A stretch of 64,000 nt of DNA from Rhizobium sp. P32RR-XVIII (GCF_012641395.1 NZ_JABAIH010000012.1:62001-126000), one strand, 5' to 3'; positions 54,679-63,716 are shown, numbered from the stretch's first letter. Notes: a model not told the origin generated them from the letters alone. A program made the numbers and translations.

Positions 54679-55233
54679 CTACACCTGCATGATTTCCTTT
54701 TCCTTGTCCGCAAGCAAGCGGTCGATCTCGGAAATCATCTCATCCGTCATCTTCTGTACACGTTCGGACTGCGCACGGCTGTCATCCTGGCTCAGGACGC
54801 CGTCCTTTTCGGCTTTCTTAAGGCCTTCCATGCCGTCACGGCGGACATGGCGAATCGCGACCTTGCTCTTTTCCGCATAGTCATGGGCGACCTTGACCAG
54901 CGACTTGCGGCGCTCTTCATTGAGTTCCGGCAGCGGAATGCGCAAGTTCTGTCCGTCGACGATCGGGTTGAGGCCGAGATTCGATTCGCGGATTGCGCGA
55001 TCCGTCGCGCCGACCATCGACTTGTCCCAGACGGATACCGAAAGCATCCGCGGCTCGGGCACGGTAATATTAGCAACCTGGTTCAATGGCAAGCGCGAAC
55101 CATAGGCTTCGACCGTGACCGGGTCCAGAATGTTGGCCGAGGCGCGGCCCGTGCGCAACGAAGCGATATCGTGCTTGAATGCGGAAACCGCGCCATCCAT
55201 GCGGCGCTTCAGTTCCTTGATTTCTTCAGTCAT
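54679..55233 (-). CDS. frr: ribosome recycling factor
   Basis: 184-residue translation factor that, with EF-G, splits the post-termination ribosome. ATG at 55233 has GGGAG eight bases before; an upstream in-frame TTG at 55239 would add two residues. Blocks: LRTGRASANILDPVTVEAYG near 27-46, LNQVANITVPEPRML near 50, SNLGLNPIVDGQNLRIPLPE in parts near 85-104, and the C-terminal helix region QKMTDEMISEIDRLLADKEK near 160-180. Standard pyrH-frr-uppS order. Confidence 0.97.
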   Translation of the reverse strand: MTEEIKELKRRMDGAVSAFKHDIASLRTGRASANILDPVTVEAYGSRLPLNQVANITVPEPRMLSVSVWDKSMVGATDRAIRESNLGLNPIVDGQNLRIPLPELNEERRKSLVKVAHDYAEKSKVAIRHVRRDGMEGLKKAEKDGVLSQDDSRAQSERVQKMTDEMISEIDRLLADKEKEIMQV

Positions 55234-55285
55234 AGTCAATGCTCCCGTCAGTCCGACGCGCCGCGGTTGCAGCGCTGTCTTCTAG

Positions 55286-56008
55286 TCAGTTATCCGATAC
55301 GATGGTCTTGAGGCCACCGCCCGTCAAGATTTCAGCAAAACCGCCCTTCTCGTGAATCGAGAAGACGATGATCGGAATGGAATTTTCGCGAGCAAGGGCG
55401 ACGGCGGCGATGTCCATGACGGCAAGGCCCCTTTCGAGCACTTCCTTGTGCGTCAGGTGGTCGAAACGGGTAGCCGTCGGATCCTTCTTCGGATCGGCAG
55501 AATAGATGCCATCGACCTGCGTGCCCTTGAAGATCGCCTCGGCGCCCATTTCGGCAGCGCGAAGAGCGGCTGCGGAATCCGTCGTGAAGAACGGATTGCC
55601 GGTGCCGCCGGCGAAGATCACCACCCGGCCCATCGAAAGATGATAGAGCGTCGCCCGCTGCGAAAAGCTCTCGCAGAGTTCCGGCATCGAAATCGCCGAA
55701 AGCACAACCGTGTCGACATTCAGTTTGCGCAGCGATGTAGCGAGTGCCAACGCATTGATCACCGTGCCGAGCATGCCCATGTGGTCGCCTGTCACACGGT
55801 CCCCGCCCTTGGAGGCGACCGCTACCCCACGGAAAATGTTGCCGCCGCCGACGACGACACCGACCTCAACGCCCATCTTCCGGGCTTCGGCGATATCCGA
55901 AGCGATGCGGTCAGCCACCGCAACGTCGATGCCGAATCCCTGGCTTCCCATGAGCGCTTCGCCGGAAGCCTTGAGTAGAACGCGTTTATAGACAGGCTCT
56001 AACGACAT
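55286..56008 (-). CDS. pyrH: uridylate kinase
   Basis: Phosphorylates UMP to UDP; hexameric amino-acid-kinase-fold enzyme regulated by UTP and GTP. 240 residues with LLKASGEALMGSQGFGID near 10-27, GVVVGGGNIFRG near 50, VIFAGGTGNPFFTTDSAAAL near 129-148, and KGTQVDGIYSADPKKDP near 160-176. ATG preceded by AAGGAGCC. Upstream of it is tsf (95 bases). Confidence 0.97.
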   Translation of the reverse strand: MSLEPVYKRVLLKASGEALMGSQGFGIDVAVADRIASDIAEARKMGVEVGVVVGGGNIFRGVAVASKGGDRVTGDHMGMLGTVINALALATSLRKLNVDTVVLSAISMPELCESFSQRATLYHLSMGRVVIFAGGTGNPFFTTDSAAALRAAEMGAEAIFKGTQVDGIYSADPKKDPTATRFDHLTHKEVLERGLAVMDIAAVALARENSIPIIVFSIHEKGGFAEILTGGGLKTIVSDN

Positions 56009-56103
56009 CTTGGCTCCTTGTTTATTGGCATGACTGCCGGATACACGAAGGGCACCGCGTTGTCACGCGATGCCCTGCCGTTTTCACATTCTATAAGGTT
56101 TTA

Positions 56104-57030
56104 TCAGCCCTTGGCAGCTGCTGCGACTTCGGCTGCGAAGTCGCTTTCTTCCTTCTCGACGCCTTCGCCGAGGAGCAGGCGGGCCATGCCGGTGATCTCG
56201 ATCGGCGCGCCGGCTTCCTTTTCAGCTTCCTTGACCGCAGCCCCGACCGTCAGGTCCGGGTTGATCACGAAAGCCTGGGAGAGAAGGGCAACTTCCTCGA
56301 AGAACTTGCGCATACGGCCTTCTACCATCTTTTCGATGATGGCTTCCGGCTTGCCGGATTCGCGGGCCTGTTCGATGAAGACGTTGCGTTCACGCTCTGC
56401 AACGGAGGCATCGACTTCTTCAGCGCGGATGGCGAGCGGATTGGTTGCAGCGATGTGCATGGCGACCTGGCGGCCGATGGACGTCAGAACGGCCTTGTCC
56501 CCATTCGACTTCAGCGCAACCAGAACGCCGAGCTTGCCGATACCGTCGCCGGCAGCGTTGTGGATGTAGGTTGCAACAACGCCGTGCTCGACTTCCAGCT
56601 TGGCTGCACGACGCAGGGTCATGTTCTCGCCGATCGTCGCAATCGCGTCCTTGATGGTATCAGCAACCGGCTTGCCGGATGCCGGATAGGTCGCAGCCGA
56701 AATGGCTTCAACCGTGCCGTCGGTCGCCAGAGCAACGTTGGCGACGCCGCGCACGAGATCCTGGAAGGCGTCGTTACGGGCAACGAAGTCGGTCTCGGAG
56801 TTGAGCTCGACGACGACTGCCTTGTGACCGGCGCCAGCGATGCCGATCAGGCCTTCAGCAGCCGTACGGCCGGACTTCTTGTCAGCCTTGGAAATGCCCT
56901 TGGCGCGCAGCCAGTCGATCGCTGCTTCGATGTCGCCGTTGGTTTCCGTCAGCGCCTTCTTGCAGTCCATCATGCCTGCGCCGGACTTTTCGCGCAGTTC
57001 CTTCACCAGTGCAGCCGTAATCTCGGTCAT
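56104..57030 (-). CDS. tsf: elongation factor Ts
   Basis: Guanine-nucleotide exchange factor of EF-Tu. ATG at 57030 (MTEITAALVKELREKSGAGM) with GAGGAAG upstream; 308 residues. Elongation-factor-Ts signature MMDCKKALTETNGDIEAAID near 20-39, LNSETDFVARNDAFQ near 78-92 and the dimerisation/core domains after 150. Lies 240 bases after rpsB, with several hairpins in that gap. Confidence 0.98.
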   Translation of the reverse strand: MTEITAALVKELREKSGAGMMDCKKALTETNGDIEAAIDWLRAKGISKADKKSGRTAAEGLIGIAGAGHKAVVVELNSETDFVARNDAFQDLVRGVANVALATDGTVEAISAATYPASGKPVADTIKDAIATIGENMTLRRAAKLEVEHGVVATYIHNAAGDGIGKLGVLVALKSNGDKAVLTSIGRQVAMHIAATNPLAIRAEEVDASVAERERNVFIEQARESGKPEAIIEKMVEGRMRKFFEEVALLSQAFVINPDLTVGAAVKEAEKEAGAPIEITGMARLLLGEGVEKEESDFAAEVAAAAKG

Positions 57031-57147
57031 AAGCTTCCTCTTGTCGGTTATACGGTGGTCCGCAACGTGCCATGCGCCACCGGATTGAGGCACGAAATGT
57101 ACCTGTATGTATGACAGCGTGATGAAGACGCGTCATAACAGAATTCG

Positions 57148-57261
57148 TTAGGCGGCCTGGGCAAACCTGCCGCCTAAAAAGGTCAAGGCCGCCGGAGCTT
57201 CGCAGATCTCGCGCGGCCTTTCCCAATCCAGTCAGGCTGGACGGGCCGCCAGGGCCCGTCC
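57148..57261 (-). promoter_or_regulatory. three hairpins between rpsB and tsf (possible attenuator/processing region)
   Basis: On the transcribed (minus) strand, in order: a 9-bp stem at 57261-57239 (GGACGGGCC with GGCCCGTCC), an 8-bp stem at 57220-57185 (AAGGCCGC with GCGGCCTT) followed by TTGACCTTTTT, and a 9-bp stem at 57177-57148 (TTAGGCGGC with GCCGCCTAA). The middle one looks like a partial terminator. This could tune the ratio of S2 to EF-Ts. No search was possible to see whether the arrangement is conserved. Confidence 0.5.
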
Positions 57262-57270
57262 GCCTGGTTA

Positions 57271-58035
57271 TCAGGCTTGAGCCTCGTCGAGCGCCGGCTC
57301 GATCGGAGCTTCAACCGAAGCGCCGAGGTCGCGGCCCGATGCGCTCTGCTGACGGGCGATACCGTCGATGGCGGCGCGCGAAACCAGGTCGCAGTAGAGA
57401 GCGATGGCGCGCGAAGCGTCGTCGTTGCCCGGGATCGGATAGTCGATCAGGTCCGGATCGCAGTTCGAGTCGATGATCGCAACGACCGGAATGCCGAGGC
57501 GCTTGGCTTCGTCGATCGCGATCTTTTCCTTGTTGGTGTCGATGATGAACATCAGGTCCGGCGTACCGCCCATGTCCTTGATACCACCGAGAGCCTTGTC
57601 GAGCTTTTCGCGCTCGCGCTCGAGGTTCAGACGTTCCTTCTTGGTGAAGCCCTGGGCGTCGCCAGCGAGGATTTCGTCGAGCTTGCGCAGACGCTGGATC
57701 GAGTTGGAGATCGTCTTCCAGTTCGTCATCATGCCGCCGAGCCAACGCGAGTTGACGTAGTACTGAGCGGAACGCTTTGCGGCATCGGCGATGATTTCCG
57801 AAGCCTGGCGCTTGGTGCCGACGAACAGAACGCGGCCGCCACGGGCGACGGTATCGCTGATGACCTGCAGGGCGCGCGACAGCATCGGAACGGTCTGGGC
57901 CAGGTCGATGATGTGGATGTTGTTACGATCGCCGAAAATGTACGGCTTCATCTTCGGGTTCCAGCGATGGGTCTGGTGGCCGAAGTGAACACCAGCTTCC
58001 AGAAGCTGGCGCATAGAAAAATCAGGCAATGCCAT
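57271..58035 (-). CDS. rpsB: 30S ribosomal protein S2
   Basis: 254 residues from the ATG at 58035 (MALPDFSMRQLLEAGVHFGH) with AAAAGGAG upstream; the frame is open further but that region is leader. Signatures: GHQTHRWNPKMKPYIFGDRN near 19-38, FVGTKRQASEIIADAAKRS near 71-89, and IDSNCDPDLIDYPIPGNDDA near 185-205. The C-terminal 30 residues are acidic and Ala-rich (EAPIEPALDEAQA), a rhizobial extension. First gene of the rpsB-tsf-pyrH-frr-... run. Confidence 0.98.
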   Translation of the reverse strand: MALPDFSMRQLLEAGVHFGHQTHRWNPKMKPYIFGDRNNIHIIDLAQTVPMLSRALQVISDTVARGGRVLFVGTKRQASEIIADAAKRSAQYYVNSRWLGGMMTNWKTISNSIQRLRKLDEILAGDAQGFTKKERLNLEREREKLDKALGGIKDMGGTPDLMFIIDTNKEKIAIDEAKRLGIPVVAIIDSNCDPDLIDYPIPGNDDASRAIALYCDLVSRAAIDGIARQQSASGRDLGASVEAPIEPALDEAQA

Positions 58036-58274
58036 GCCTTTGACTCCTTTTCCGGTTGAACCTCCGCAAGGCGAACAGCATCCTCTTCGAAGATGCCACC
58101 GGCGGAAAAATCCGGATTTCTCCCGGACAATCCCATGCCTTACGTGTGGAATGCGGGTGCCCTTACCTTCGATCGGCCAGAAATGCAAGGCATCCGCCGA
58201 AAAAACCGCCACCGAGCTGTTCTAAATGCGCTGCGTCGCGCCGCGACACACAAATTGCGTCGACGATCACCCCG

Positions 58275-58919
58275 CTAAGCCGGTACTTGGATAAACTCAA
58301 TCGGGCCGCCGGCCAGCGAATCGTCGAACACGGCGCACGAAAGCGTACCGCCAAACACGCATCCGCTGTCCACGTTCGTCCGGTTGGCGACCGTTATGGG
58401 ATTCCGATCTGAGGGCGTGTGGCCATGGCACAGATGCTTTCCCCAATAATCCGTCGAATAATCATCGGGCACCCTTAGCCAAAGCAGGTCGTCCGGCCTC
58501 TGCATATTGAGGGCGCGTTCCGGAACCACGCCAGCATGCACGAATATACGATGATCATCGACGTGCATTAAAGGCAGCTTTCCAGCCCAAACCAGATGCC
58601 CAAATGCTACCCTGCCGCCATAGGAAAGCTCGGTCTGGAAGCCGCCATTTTCGAGCCACCAGATATATTCCTCATCACTGCCATAGGCGCGCAGCATCAT
58701 GTCCTCATGGTTCCCCATAAGGCATATCCAGCGCCAGGATCCGCTGCCTGGTCCGCTCATTAGGAGATCGACAACGCCCTTGCTGTCGGGACCGCGGTCG
58801 ACATAGTCGCCGAGGAAGACCACCGTACCGCCGTGCGCGCGGCCACCGATGCGATCCAGCATCTCTCTCAGTGGCTCCAGGCAGCCGTGAATGTCACCCA
58901 CCGCAAACGTGAAATTCAT
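58275..58919 (-). CDS. metallophosphoesterase of the serine/threonine phosphatase (PrpA/ApaH) type
   Basis: 214 residues from an ATG at 58919 (MNFTFAVGDIHGCLEPL); upstream in-frame codons are less likely. Complete PPP-family motifs: GDIHG at 8-12, GDYVDRGPDSKG near 37-48, LMGNHEDMML near 70-79, a late VHAGV block near 134 and the final His in GHTPSD near 170. This set binds two metals. Substrates could be phosphoproteins or dinucleoside polyphosphates; sequence alone does not decide. Starts 51 bases from the end of the pentapeptide-repeat gene. Confidence 0.88.
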   Translation of the reverse strand: MNFTFAVGDIHGCLEPLREMLDRIGGRAHGGTVVFLGDYVDRGPDSKGVVDLLMSGPGSGSWRWICLMGNHEDMMLRAYGSDEEYIWWLENGGFQTELSYGGRVAFGHLVWAGKLPLMHVDDHRIFVHAGVVPERALNMQRPDDLLWLRVPDDYSTDYWGKHLCHGHTPSDRNPITVANRTNVDSGCVFGGTLSCAVFDDSLAGGPIEFIQVPA

Positions 58920-58970
58920 GTCGACGCCTCCTGCGGGACATAACTTCACTGCTAACGTTTGCGTTCCCAC

Positions 58971-59678
58971 TCAGTCAGATGGGCAGGGCCAGTTGGCTGG
59001 GGGCTTGAGGCCGGCAGGAAGCTTGGTCGACGAATCCCCGCAGGTCAGATCGACCTGCGATTGTTGAAGCCCTGTTGCAGCGGAAAGATCGAGGCCTTCT
59101 ATCCTCGTCAGAAACATGAAGGCGCGATCGAAATTGACAGGACCTCCCAGGGTCGCGCCGCTGAGGTCGGCACGCGACAGATTCGCGAGTGAAAATGTCG
59201 CGCCTGTCAGAACCGCCTGCTCAAAATTCGCGCGCCCGAGCTCGGCCTTTTCGAAATTGGTACCGGAAAGCTGTGCGCCGGTGAAATCCGCACGCTGCAG
59301 CTCGGCGCTGACAAAGGACGCATGCTGTGCCGACGCATGCTGGAACACCGCGCGGTAGGCCTCGATCTTGTCGAACCTGGCATTGTCGGCTTTTACGCCT
59401 TCAAGCCAAGCCCGCACCAGCGTTGCCTTCTCGAGGTTGGCCGCCGTGAGGTTGACATTTTTGAGGCTGGTCTGCGTCAGGTCGGTTCCGATGAGAGTAG
59501 CTTTCTGAAGATCGCTGCCTTCCAGCATCAGGTTCTTCTTGGTGCACTCACTCCAGTCGATGCCGGACTTAGGCGTGCCACGGCAATCGTCCGCCATAGC
59601 ATTGCCGGCCGATACAACGGCGGTGACGACAAGCGCCATCAAGAAACCTGGACGTGCAGTTGATGGCAAGTTCTTCAT
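58971..59678 (-). CDS. secreted pentapeptide-repeat protein
   Basis: 235 residues from an ATG at 59678 (MKNLPSTARPGFLMALVVTA). Signal peptide cleaved near NAMA-DD (about residue 30). The mature part contains about fifteen consecutive pentapeptide repeats of the A(D/N)LXX type (GSDLQKATLIGTDLTQ, KNVNLTAANLEKA, RADFTGAQLSG, ANFEQAVLTGA), which fold as a right-handed quadrilateral helix. Two cysteines flank the domain (DDCRG, SECTKK) and two more are at the end (LTCGD, WPCPS), possibly disulfides. Role unknown; periplasmic location is predicted. Confidence 0.85.
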   Translation of the reverse strand: MKNLPSTARPGFLMALVVTAVVSAGNAMADDCRGTPKSGIDWSECTKKNLMLEGSDLQKATLIGTDLTQTSLKNVNLTAANLEKATLVRAWLEGVKADNARFDKIEAYRAVFQHASAQHASFVSAELQRADFTGAQLSGTNFEKAELGRANFEQAVLTGATFSLANLSRADLSGATLGGPVNFDRAFMFLTRIEGLDLSAATGLQQSQVDLTCGDSSTKLPAGLKPPANWPCPSD

Positions 59679-59795
59679 ACCCGTTCCCCTTGCCGGCAAC
59701 GCCGGCTACCAATGGTGACTGAATTCTGATTATGCGCACGAAAAGGAAAGGCGAGGCATCATGCCTCCCGGAGTATGCGCCTCATCCGTTGCGGT

Positions 59796-60635
59796 TCACT
59801 TGCAGGTGTCCGCTTTCTTGTTGAGCATCTCCAGCTTCGCGAGCTTACCGGTCAGCACGAAGTCACCGTAGTCCATGGTAAGGTCGCGTGTAATGCCGTT
59901 CTCGTAAAGCTTGAAGGACATACGATAGACGGGCAGCGCATCTGATTTCGTATTTTCGTTGAAATAGGAGATCGTCACCGGCCAGAAGGCCTGATTGGCG
60001 AAAGCGCCGGCATTGCCCGCATCCGTCTCTTCTCCGGCCACCGGCGTGACCTGCTTGCCGACGACCGTCGTCGTCGCCAGCGCCTTGTCGCCATCGTCGG
60101 AGCCGTCGAAGACACGAGCCTCGAAGAAGCGCTTGCCGGCCTTGGCATTCTCGATCACGTCGAGCATGTGCTCTGTCGGAAAGCGGCTTTGAGCAAGCTG
60201 CAGTTCCTTGCTCTGCGGGCGCTTCAGATCGACGGTCACACCATCGGCCTTGTTGTTTGCCTCGCCGTTCACTTCCTTGTCGAGCTGGTCGTCGGTGAAC
60301 GACTTCGTCTCGAAGGTAAACTTGCGGTCCTTCAGGTTCTCGAAGGTCTTCGTCTGCTGATCGCTGACTCGCGTGCTGTCACCGGTGTCGATCTGCGTCA
60401 CGAAGCGAAAATTCGTCGTGAAACCTTCGCAATAATTGCCGTCGAACTCGTAAACCATGCGGCCAAACATGCCGGCGATACCGGAGCGTTCCGTGGCATC
60501 CTTCAGCTCGAGGTCATATATCGCCCGGTGGGCGACAAGACCGGAGGCGATCGCCGCGCCGGACGCAGGTGCCCCAGCCCAGGCACTCGATGAGACGCCT
60601 GCGATAAGAAGAGCGGCAAGACTCGGTCGGAACAT
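59796..60635 (-). CDS. eipB: cell envelope integrity protein EipB (DUF1849)
   Basis: Periplasmic beta-spiral protein; in Brucella it is needed for envelope integrity and virulence. 279 residues. Signal peptide MFRPSLAALLIAGVSSSAWA cleaved near residue 20. Family blocks: HRAIYDLELKDATERSGIAG near 36-55, FDGNYCEGFTTNFRFVTQ near 64-81, and the C-terminal DLTMDYGDFVLTGKLAKLE. The only two cysteines of the mature protein are Cys69 and Cys278, the positions of the disulfide described for Brucella EipB. Alone on its strand between the pentapeptide gene and a divergent ridA gene. Confidence 0.92.
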   Translation of the reverse strand: MFRPSLAALLIAGVSSSAWAGAPASGAAIASGLVAHRAIYDLELKDATERSGIAGMFGRMVYEFDGNYCEGFTTNFRFVTQIDTGDSTRVSDQQTKTFENLKDRKFTFETKSFTDDQLDKEVNGEANNKADGVTVDLKRPQSKELQLAQSRFPTEHMLDVIENAKAGKRFFEARVFDGSDDGDKALATTTVVGKQVTPVAGEETDAGNAGAFANQAFWPVTISYFNENTKSDALPVYRMSFKLYENGITRDLTMDYGDFVLTGKLAKLEMLNKKADTCK

Positions 60636-60774
60636 CCATTATCTCCTGTTGGACTCGGCCGCGATGATATAAGAACGCTTTCGGCCAAATCGAGGCTCGA
60701 AAACGTCACAGGCAAAGATTCTAGTCTCGATACATAGTTTTTTGAAGAACCTACAACAAAAAGCGGAGACGAAA

Positions 60775-61242
60775 ATGTCGAATCAAATCGAGGCTCGCCT
60801 GAAGGAAATGGGAATAACCCTTCCGGAAGCCGCCGCCCCCGCTGCCAATTATGTTCCTTATGTGATCAGCGGCAACCTCCTCTATATTTCCGGCCAGCTC
60901 CCGATCGAAGGCGGCAAGGTCGCGGTGACCGGCCATCTCGGCAGGGATGTCGTCGTTCCCGCGGGCCAGCGTGGCGCCGAACTGTGCGCCATCAATATCC
61001 TCGCGCAGGCGAAGGCGGCACTTGGCGGCGATCTCGGCCGCATCGAGCGCGTCATCAAACTGAACGGTTTTGTCGCCTCCACCCCGGACTTCGTCGAGCA
61101 GCATCTTGTCATCAATGGCGCCTCGAACCTGATCGCCGGCGTTCTCGGCGATGCCGGAAAGCATGCCCGCGCGGCCGTCGGCATGGCCGCCCTGCCCCTT
61201 AACGCCGCAGTCGAAATCGACGCCATCATGGAAATTGCATAA
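60775..61242 (+). CDS. RidA/YjgF-family protein
   Basis: 155 residues from an ATG at 60775 (MSNQIEARLKEMGITLPEAA) with GGAG upstream. Trimeric chorismate-mutase-like fold; RidA proteins hydrolyse reactive enamine/imine intermediates of PLP enzymes. Blocks: YVISGNLLYISGQLPIEGGK near 31-50 and ARAAVGMAALPLNAAVEIDA near 132-151, the latter carrying the conserved Arg of active members. It belongs to the longer YjgF subgroup, so substrate range is uncertain. The following gene starts on the next base after its stop. Confidence 0.9.
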   Translation: MSNQIEARLKEMGITLPEAAAPAANYVPYVISGNLLYISGQLPIEGGKVAVTGHLGRDVVVPAGQRGAELCAINILAQAKAALGGDLGRIERVIKLNGFVASTPDFVEQHLVINGASNLIAGVLGDAGKHARAAVGMAALPLNAAVEIDAIMEIA

Positions 61243-61962
61243 ATGACCTCCGCTGCCTGGATCAAGGAACTGCCGGTCGCCCATCGCGGCTATCACGACA
61301 CCAACAAGCTCATCTGGGAAAACACGCTTTCAGCCTTCGCCCGCGCCGTCGAAGCCGGTTTTGCGATCGAGTGCGATCTCCATTATGCCTCGGATGGCGT
61401 GCCGATCGTCTTCCACGACGAGAACCTCGAACGCCTCTGCAACATGAAGGGGGATATCCGCGAGCGCACCTCGAGGGAGCTCGGGCTGCTGTCGGTCGGC
61501 GGCACGGCCGACAAGATCCCGACGCTCAAGCAACTGCTCGATCTTGTACAAGGCAAAGTCCCACTCGTCCTCGAACTCAAGGGCCGCGAGGCGGATGACG
61601 AAGGCTTCGCCGAAGCCGTCCTCGAAGTGCTGGAAGGCTACCAGGGCAAGGTCGCGCTGATGAGCTTCGACCATTGGCTGCTGCGCGATCTCAAGGCATT
61701 GAACGCGCCCTACCCGCTCGGGCTCACCGCCGGCGGCAACAAGCCGGAGGAATTCACCAACCATGAACGGGCGATGGAGATCGGCCTCGATTTCATCTCC
61801 TATTTCTTCGCCGACCTGCCGAACACCTTCATCACGGCCCAGCGTGCAAAGGGCATCCCCGTCATTACCTGGACGGTCCGCGACGAAAAGGCGCGCCAGC
61901 ATACCTTCGAACACGCTGATCAGATGACGTTCGAAGGTTTCGATCCCCGGCTTTCGGTTTGA
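61243..61962 (+). CDS. ugpQ: glycerophosphodiester phosphodiesterase
   Basis: 239-residue TIM-barrel enzyme that releases glycerol 3-phosphate from deacylated phospholipids. Active-site blocks: VAHRGYHDTNKLIWENTLSA near 12-31 (His and Arg), AIECDLHYASDGVPIVFHDE near 41-60 (Glu-x-Asp and His), and LELKGREADD near 109-118 (metal Glu, catalytic Lys). No signal peptide, so cytoplasmic. Its ATG directly abuts the ridA TAA, so the two genes are co-translated. Confidence 0.88.
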   Translation: MTSAAWIKELPVAHRGYHDTNKLIWENTLSAFARAVEAGFAIECDLHYASDGVPIVFHDENLERLCNMKGDIRERTSRELGLLSVGGTADKIPTLKQLLDLVQGKVPLVLELKGREADDEGFAEAVLEVLEGYQGKVALMSFDHWLLRDLKALNAPYPLGLTAGGNKPEEFTNHERAMEIGLDFISYFFADLPNTFITAQRAKGIPVITWTVRDEKARQHTFEHADQMTFEGFDPRLSV

Positions 61963-62040
61963 CGCTCGCTTTTTGGACAAAGTCATGCGCAGACTGAAGG
62001 AGAGCCAAAATCCTCCCCCAAACGGCCTCGCATTTGTTCC

Positions 62041-63231
62041 ATGACAGACGAATTATCGATCCGCGTCGAACGGTCCTTCACCGCGATTTCCCCGGAGAGC
62101 TGGTCCAGGCTTTCCGGGACATCCAAGGAAGGCAAGACGCTCGCCTACAATCCCTTCCTGTCGCACGCCTTCCTCTCGTCAGTCGAGGAGTCAGGCTCGG
62201 CCACGGCGCAAACCGGTTGGCTCGGCCATCATCTTCTGTTGGAGACGGACAAGGGTGAGCTGATCGGCGCCCTGCCCGGCTACCTGAAAAACCACAGCCG
62301 GGGCGAATACGTCTTCGACCACGGCTGGGCGGATGCCTTCGAGCGGGCCGGCGGGAGCTATTACCCGAAATTGCAATGCTCGATCCCCTTCACACCCGCG
62401 ACCGGCCCCCGGCTGCTCGTTGCCGAGGGTTTGGAGCGCCGTCCGATCCAGAATGCCATCGCAGAGAGTATGAAAGAGGTCGTCCGCCAGCTCGGCGTCT
62501 CGTCGGCCCATATCACCTTCGTGCCGGAAGACGAGATTTCCGTGTTCGAGAGCGACGGCTATCTGCACCGGACCGACCAGCAATTCCATTTCATCAACGA
62601 AGGCTATGCCAACCACGAGGAATTCCTCGAAACCCTCGCTTCGCGTAAGCGCAAGGCGCTGCGGAAGGAGCGCCGGACCGCGCTCGAAAACGGCATCACC
62701 ATAGACTGGTTGACCGGCAGCGATCTTACCGAACGCATCTGGGACCAGTTCTTCGCCTTCTACATGGATACGGGCGGCCGCAAGTGGGGAAGGCCCTATC
62801 TCACCCGCGAATTCTATTCGCTGATCGGCGAGCGCATGCCGGAAGACATCCTGCTCGTCATGGCCAGGCATAATGGCCGCTATGTCGCAGGCGCGATCAA
62901 TTTCATTGGCGGCGACACGCTTTACGGACGCCATTGGGGCTGCATTGAAGACCACCCCTACCTGCATTTCGAGGTCTGCTATCATCAGGCGATCGATTTC
63001 GCACTTGCCAGGGGCCTCAAGCGAGTCGAGGCGGGCGCACAGGGCGAGCACAAGCTTGCGCGTGGCTACCTGCCGGTGACAACGCATTCGGCGCACTATG
63101 TCGCCCATGCGGGCCTGCGGCGTGCGATTGCCGATTACCTCCAACACGAGCGCGAGGACGTAGAGCACATGAACGAGATCCTCTCCGAGCACAGCCCCTT
63201 CCGCAAAGGCGAGCGGCAGCAGGAGGATTGA
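62041..63231 (+). CDS. GNAT-like peptidoglycan/FemAB-type N-acyltransferase (DUF482)
   Basis: 396-residue protein of the DUF482/COG3146 family with a double GNAT fold, related in architecture to FemAB peptidyl transferases. Blocks: NPFLSHAFLSSVEESGSA near 38-55, YVFDHGWADAFERAGGSYYP in parts near 90-110, FVPEDEISVFESDGYLHRT near 160-178, DTLYGRHWGCIEDHPYLHFE near 298-317 and EAGAQGEHKLARGYLPV near 335-352. Substrate unknown. Likely in one transcript with ridA and the phosphodiesterase; the next gene starts 53 bases after its stop. Confidence 0.85.
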   Translation: MTDELSIRVERSFTAISPESWSRLSGTSKEGKTLAYNPFLSHAFLSSVEESGSATAQTGWLGHHLLLETDKGELIGALPGYLKNHSRGEYVFDHGWADAFERAGGSYYPKLQCSIPFTPATGPRLLVAEGLERRPIQNAIAESMKEVVRQLGVSSAHITFVPEDEISVFESDGYLHRTDQQFHFINEGYANHEEFLETLASRKRKALRKERRTALENGITIDWLTGSDLTERIWDQFFAFYMDTGGRKWGRPYLTREFYSLIGERMPEDILLVMARHNGRYVAGAINFIGGDTLYGRHWGCIEDHPYLHFEVCYHQAIDFALARGLKRVEAGAQGEHKLARGYLPVTTHSAHYVAHAGLRRAIADYLQHEREDVEHMNEILSEHSPFRKGERQQED

Positions 63232-63284
63232 CGTCCGCGCCTTTGCCGCGCTACCCGAGCACCGGAAAACGAGGAGATTTCGAG

Positions 63285-63716
63285 ATGAGCAGCGCCGCTT
63301 ACGATGACAACAATATCTTTGCCAAGATTCTTCGTGGCGAGATCCCGTCGCATCGCGTCTACGAGGACGAGCACACGGTCGCCTTCATGGATGTCATGCC
63401 GCAGGCCCCGGGCCATGTGCTCGTCGTTCCCAAAGCAGCATCACGCAACATTCTCGATGCCAACCCGGCCACGATTTCGCATGCCATCACCGTCGTGCAG
63501 AAAATCGCAAACGCCGTGAAGGACGCCTTCGACGCGGATGGCGTCCTTGTCATCCAGTTCAATGAGCCGGCGGCCGGCCAGACCGTGTTTCATCTCCACT
63601 TCCACGTCATCCCCCGCCACGACGGCATTCCGCTGAAGCCGCATTCCGGCAAGATGGAGGATGGCGACGTGCTTGCCGCGAACGCCGAGAAGATCAAAGG
63701 CGAGCTGGGGAGCTGA
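63285..63716 (+). CDS. HIT-family hydrolase (Hint-like)
   Basis: 143-residue nucleotide-binding protein with the histidine triad HLHFHVIPR near 103-111; members hydrolyse AMP-lysine-type phosphoramidates or dinucleotides. Start ATG at 63285 (MSSAAYDDNNIFAKILRGEI) with GAGGAG upstream. Also NIFAKILRGEIPSHRVYEDE and AFMDVMPQAPGHVLVVPK typical of the Hint branch. It ends with a shared terminator 64 bases later. Confidence 0.92.
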   Translation: MSSAAYDDNNIFAKILRGEIPSHRVYEDEHTVAFMDVMPQAPGHVLVVPKAASRNILDANPATISHAITVVQKIANAVKDAFDADGVLVIQFNEPAAGQTVFHLHFHVIPRHDGIPLKPHSGKMEDGDVLAANAEKIKGELGS

